Origin: Diphasiastrum complanatum
Taxonomy: Eukaryota; Streptophyta; Lycopodiopsida; Lycopodiales; Lycopodiaceae
Assembly (NCBI GenBank): GCA_029204225.1
Contig: CM055102.1
Location: 32,234,607-32,298,606, forward strand
Direction of reading: 5' to 3'
DNA: 64,000 nucleotides
Under the pieces are notes generated by a model. The model worked only from the letters and a program-made list of their open reading frames with translations. It was not told the DNA's origin and did not search any database. The translations under genes and the position numbers were made by a program. Positions 63,970 to 64,000 of this stretch are shown here, one piece after another (the stretch's first letter is position 1; the number at the start of each line of letters is the position of its first letter).

Positions 63970-64000
63970 GTTACACCTCCCTGCAGCCGTGCCTCTGGGG

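Overview
The window is nuclear DNA of a land plant with a large, repeat-rich, AT-rich genome. Evidence: plant-type genes with no bacterial gene layout, a spliced deoxynucleoside kinase with plant architecture, a LISCL-type GRAS regulator, a fasciclin-like arabinogalactan protein, many Ty1/copia elements, LINEs, and very long (CT/GA)n tracts. A relic of the DUF7869 family, which I associate with ferns, lycophytes and mosses, makes a seed-free plant (for example a fern) my best guess. That guess is inference, not proof.

Only three host genes look largely intact. FLA-like: 3081-4040 (+), one exon. GRAS/LISCL: 39242-41365 (+), one exon. Deoxynucleoside kinase: 58569-55365 (-), five coding exons that I rebuilt from splice sites and protein continuity. 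Its fourth exon carries one extra G that breaks the frame. A decayed, unrecognised gene fragment with clear splice sites lies at the left edge (164-824, -), and an unrecognised broken frame lies at the right edge (63545-63969, +).

Layout. 0-3 kb: gene fragment, CT microsatellites, a dispersed MITE-like repeat. 3-4 kb: FLA. 5.4-8.7 kb: two miniature LTR elements on the minus strand (one with a perfect 5-bp target duplication) around tandem repeats that carry a perfect 20-bp palindrome. 9.7-14.1 kb: 5'-truncated Copia with its 3' LTR. 14.1-20.6 kb: a 6.5-kb satellite of about 370-bp units whose orientation flips at 16.28 kb, making one giant inverted repeat. 21.4-22.3 kb: RTE-like LINE relic. 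24.5-27.5 kb: DUF7869-type pseudogene. 28.4-29.6 and 31.1-34.4 kb: broken Copia copies. 34.5-38 kb: no recognised gene. 38.1-41.4 kb: tandem repeats leading into the GRAS gene. 42.6-44.3 kb: second LINE type. 44.4-49.1 kb: nearly intact Copia with G-box-rich LTR. 51.4-52.8 kb: another Copia relic. 55.4-58.6 kb: kinase. 59.6-64 kb: dispersed hairpin repeat, GA arrays and unknown sequence.

The host genes do not form a pathway: a cell-surface protein, a transcriptional regulator and a nucleotide-salvage enzyme, separated by transposons. The most unusual features are the inverted satellite array, a dispersed repeat whose two copies show compensatory hairpin changes (42.0 and 59.6 kb), a five-copy 95-bp repeat in the GRAS 5' flank, and a 32-bp-periodic CCAAT array upstream of the best Copia.
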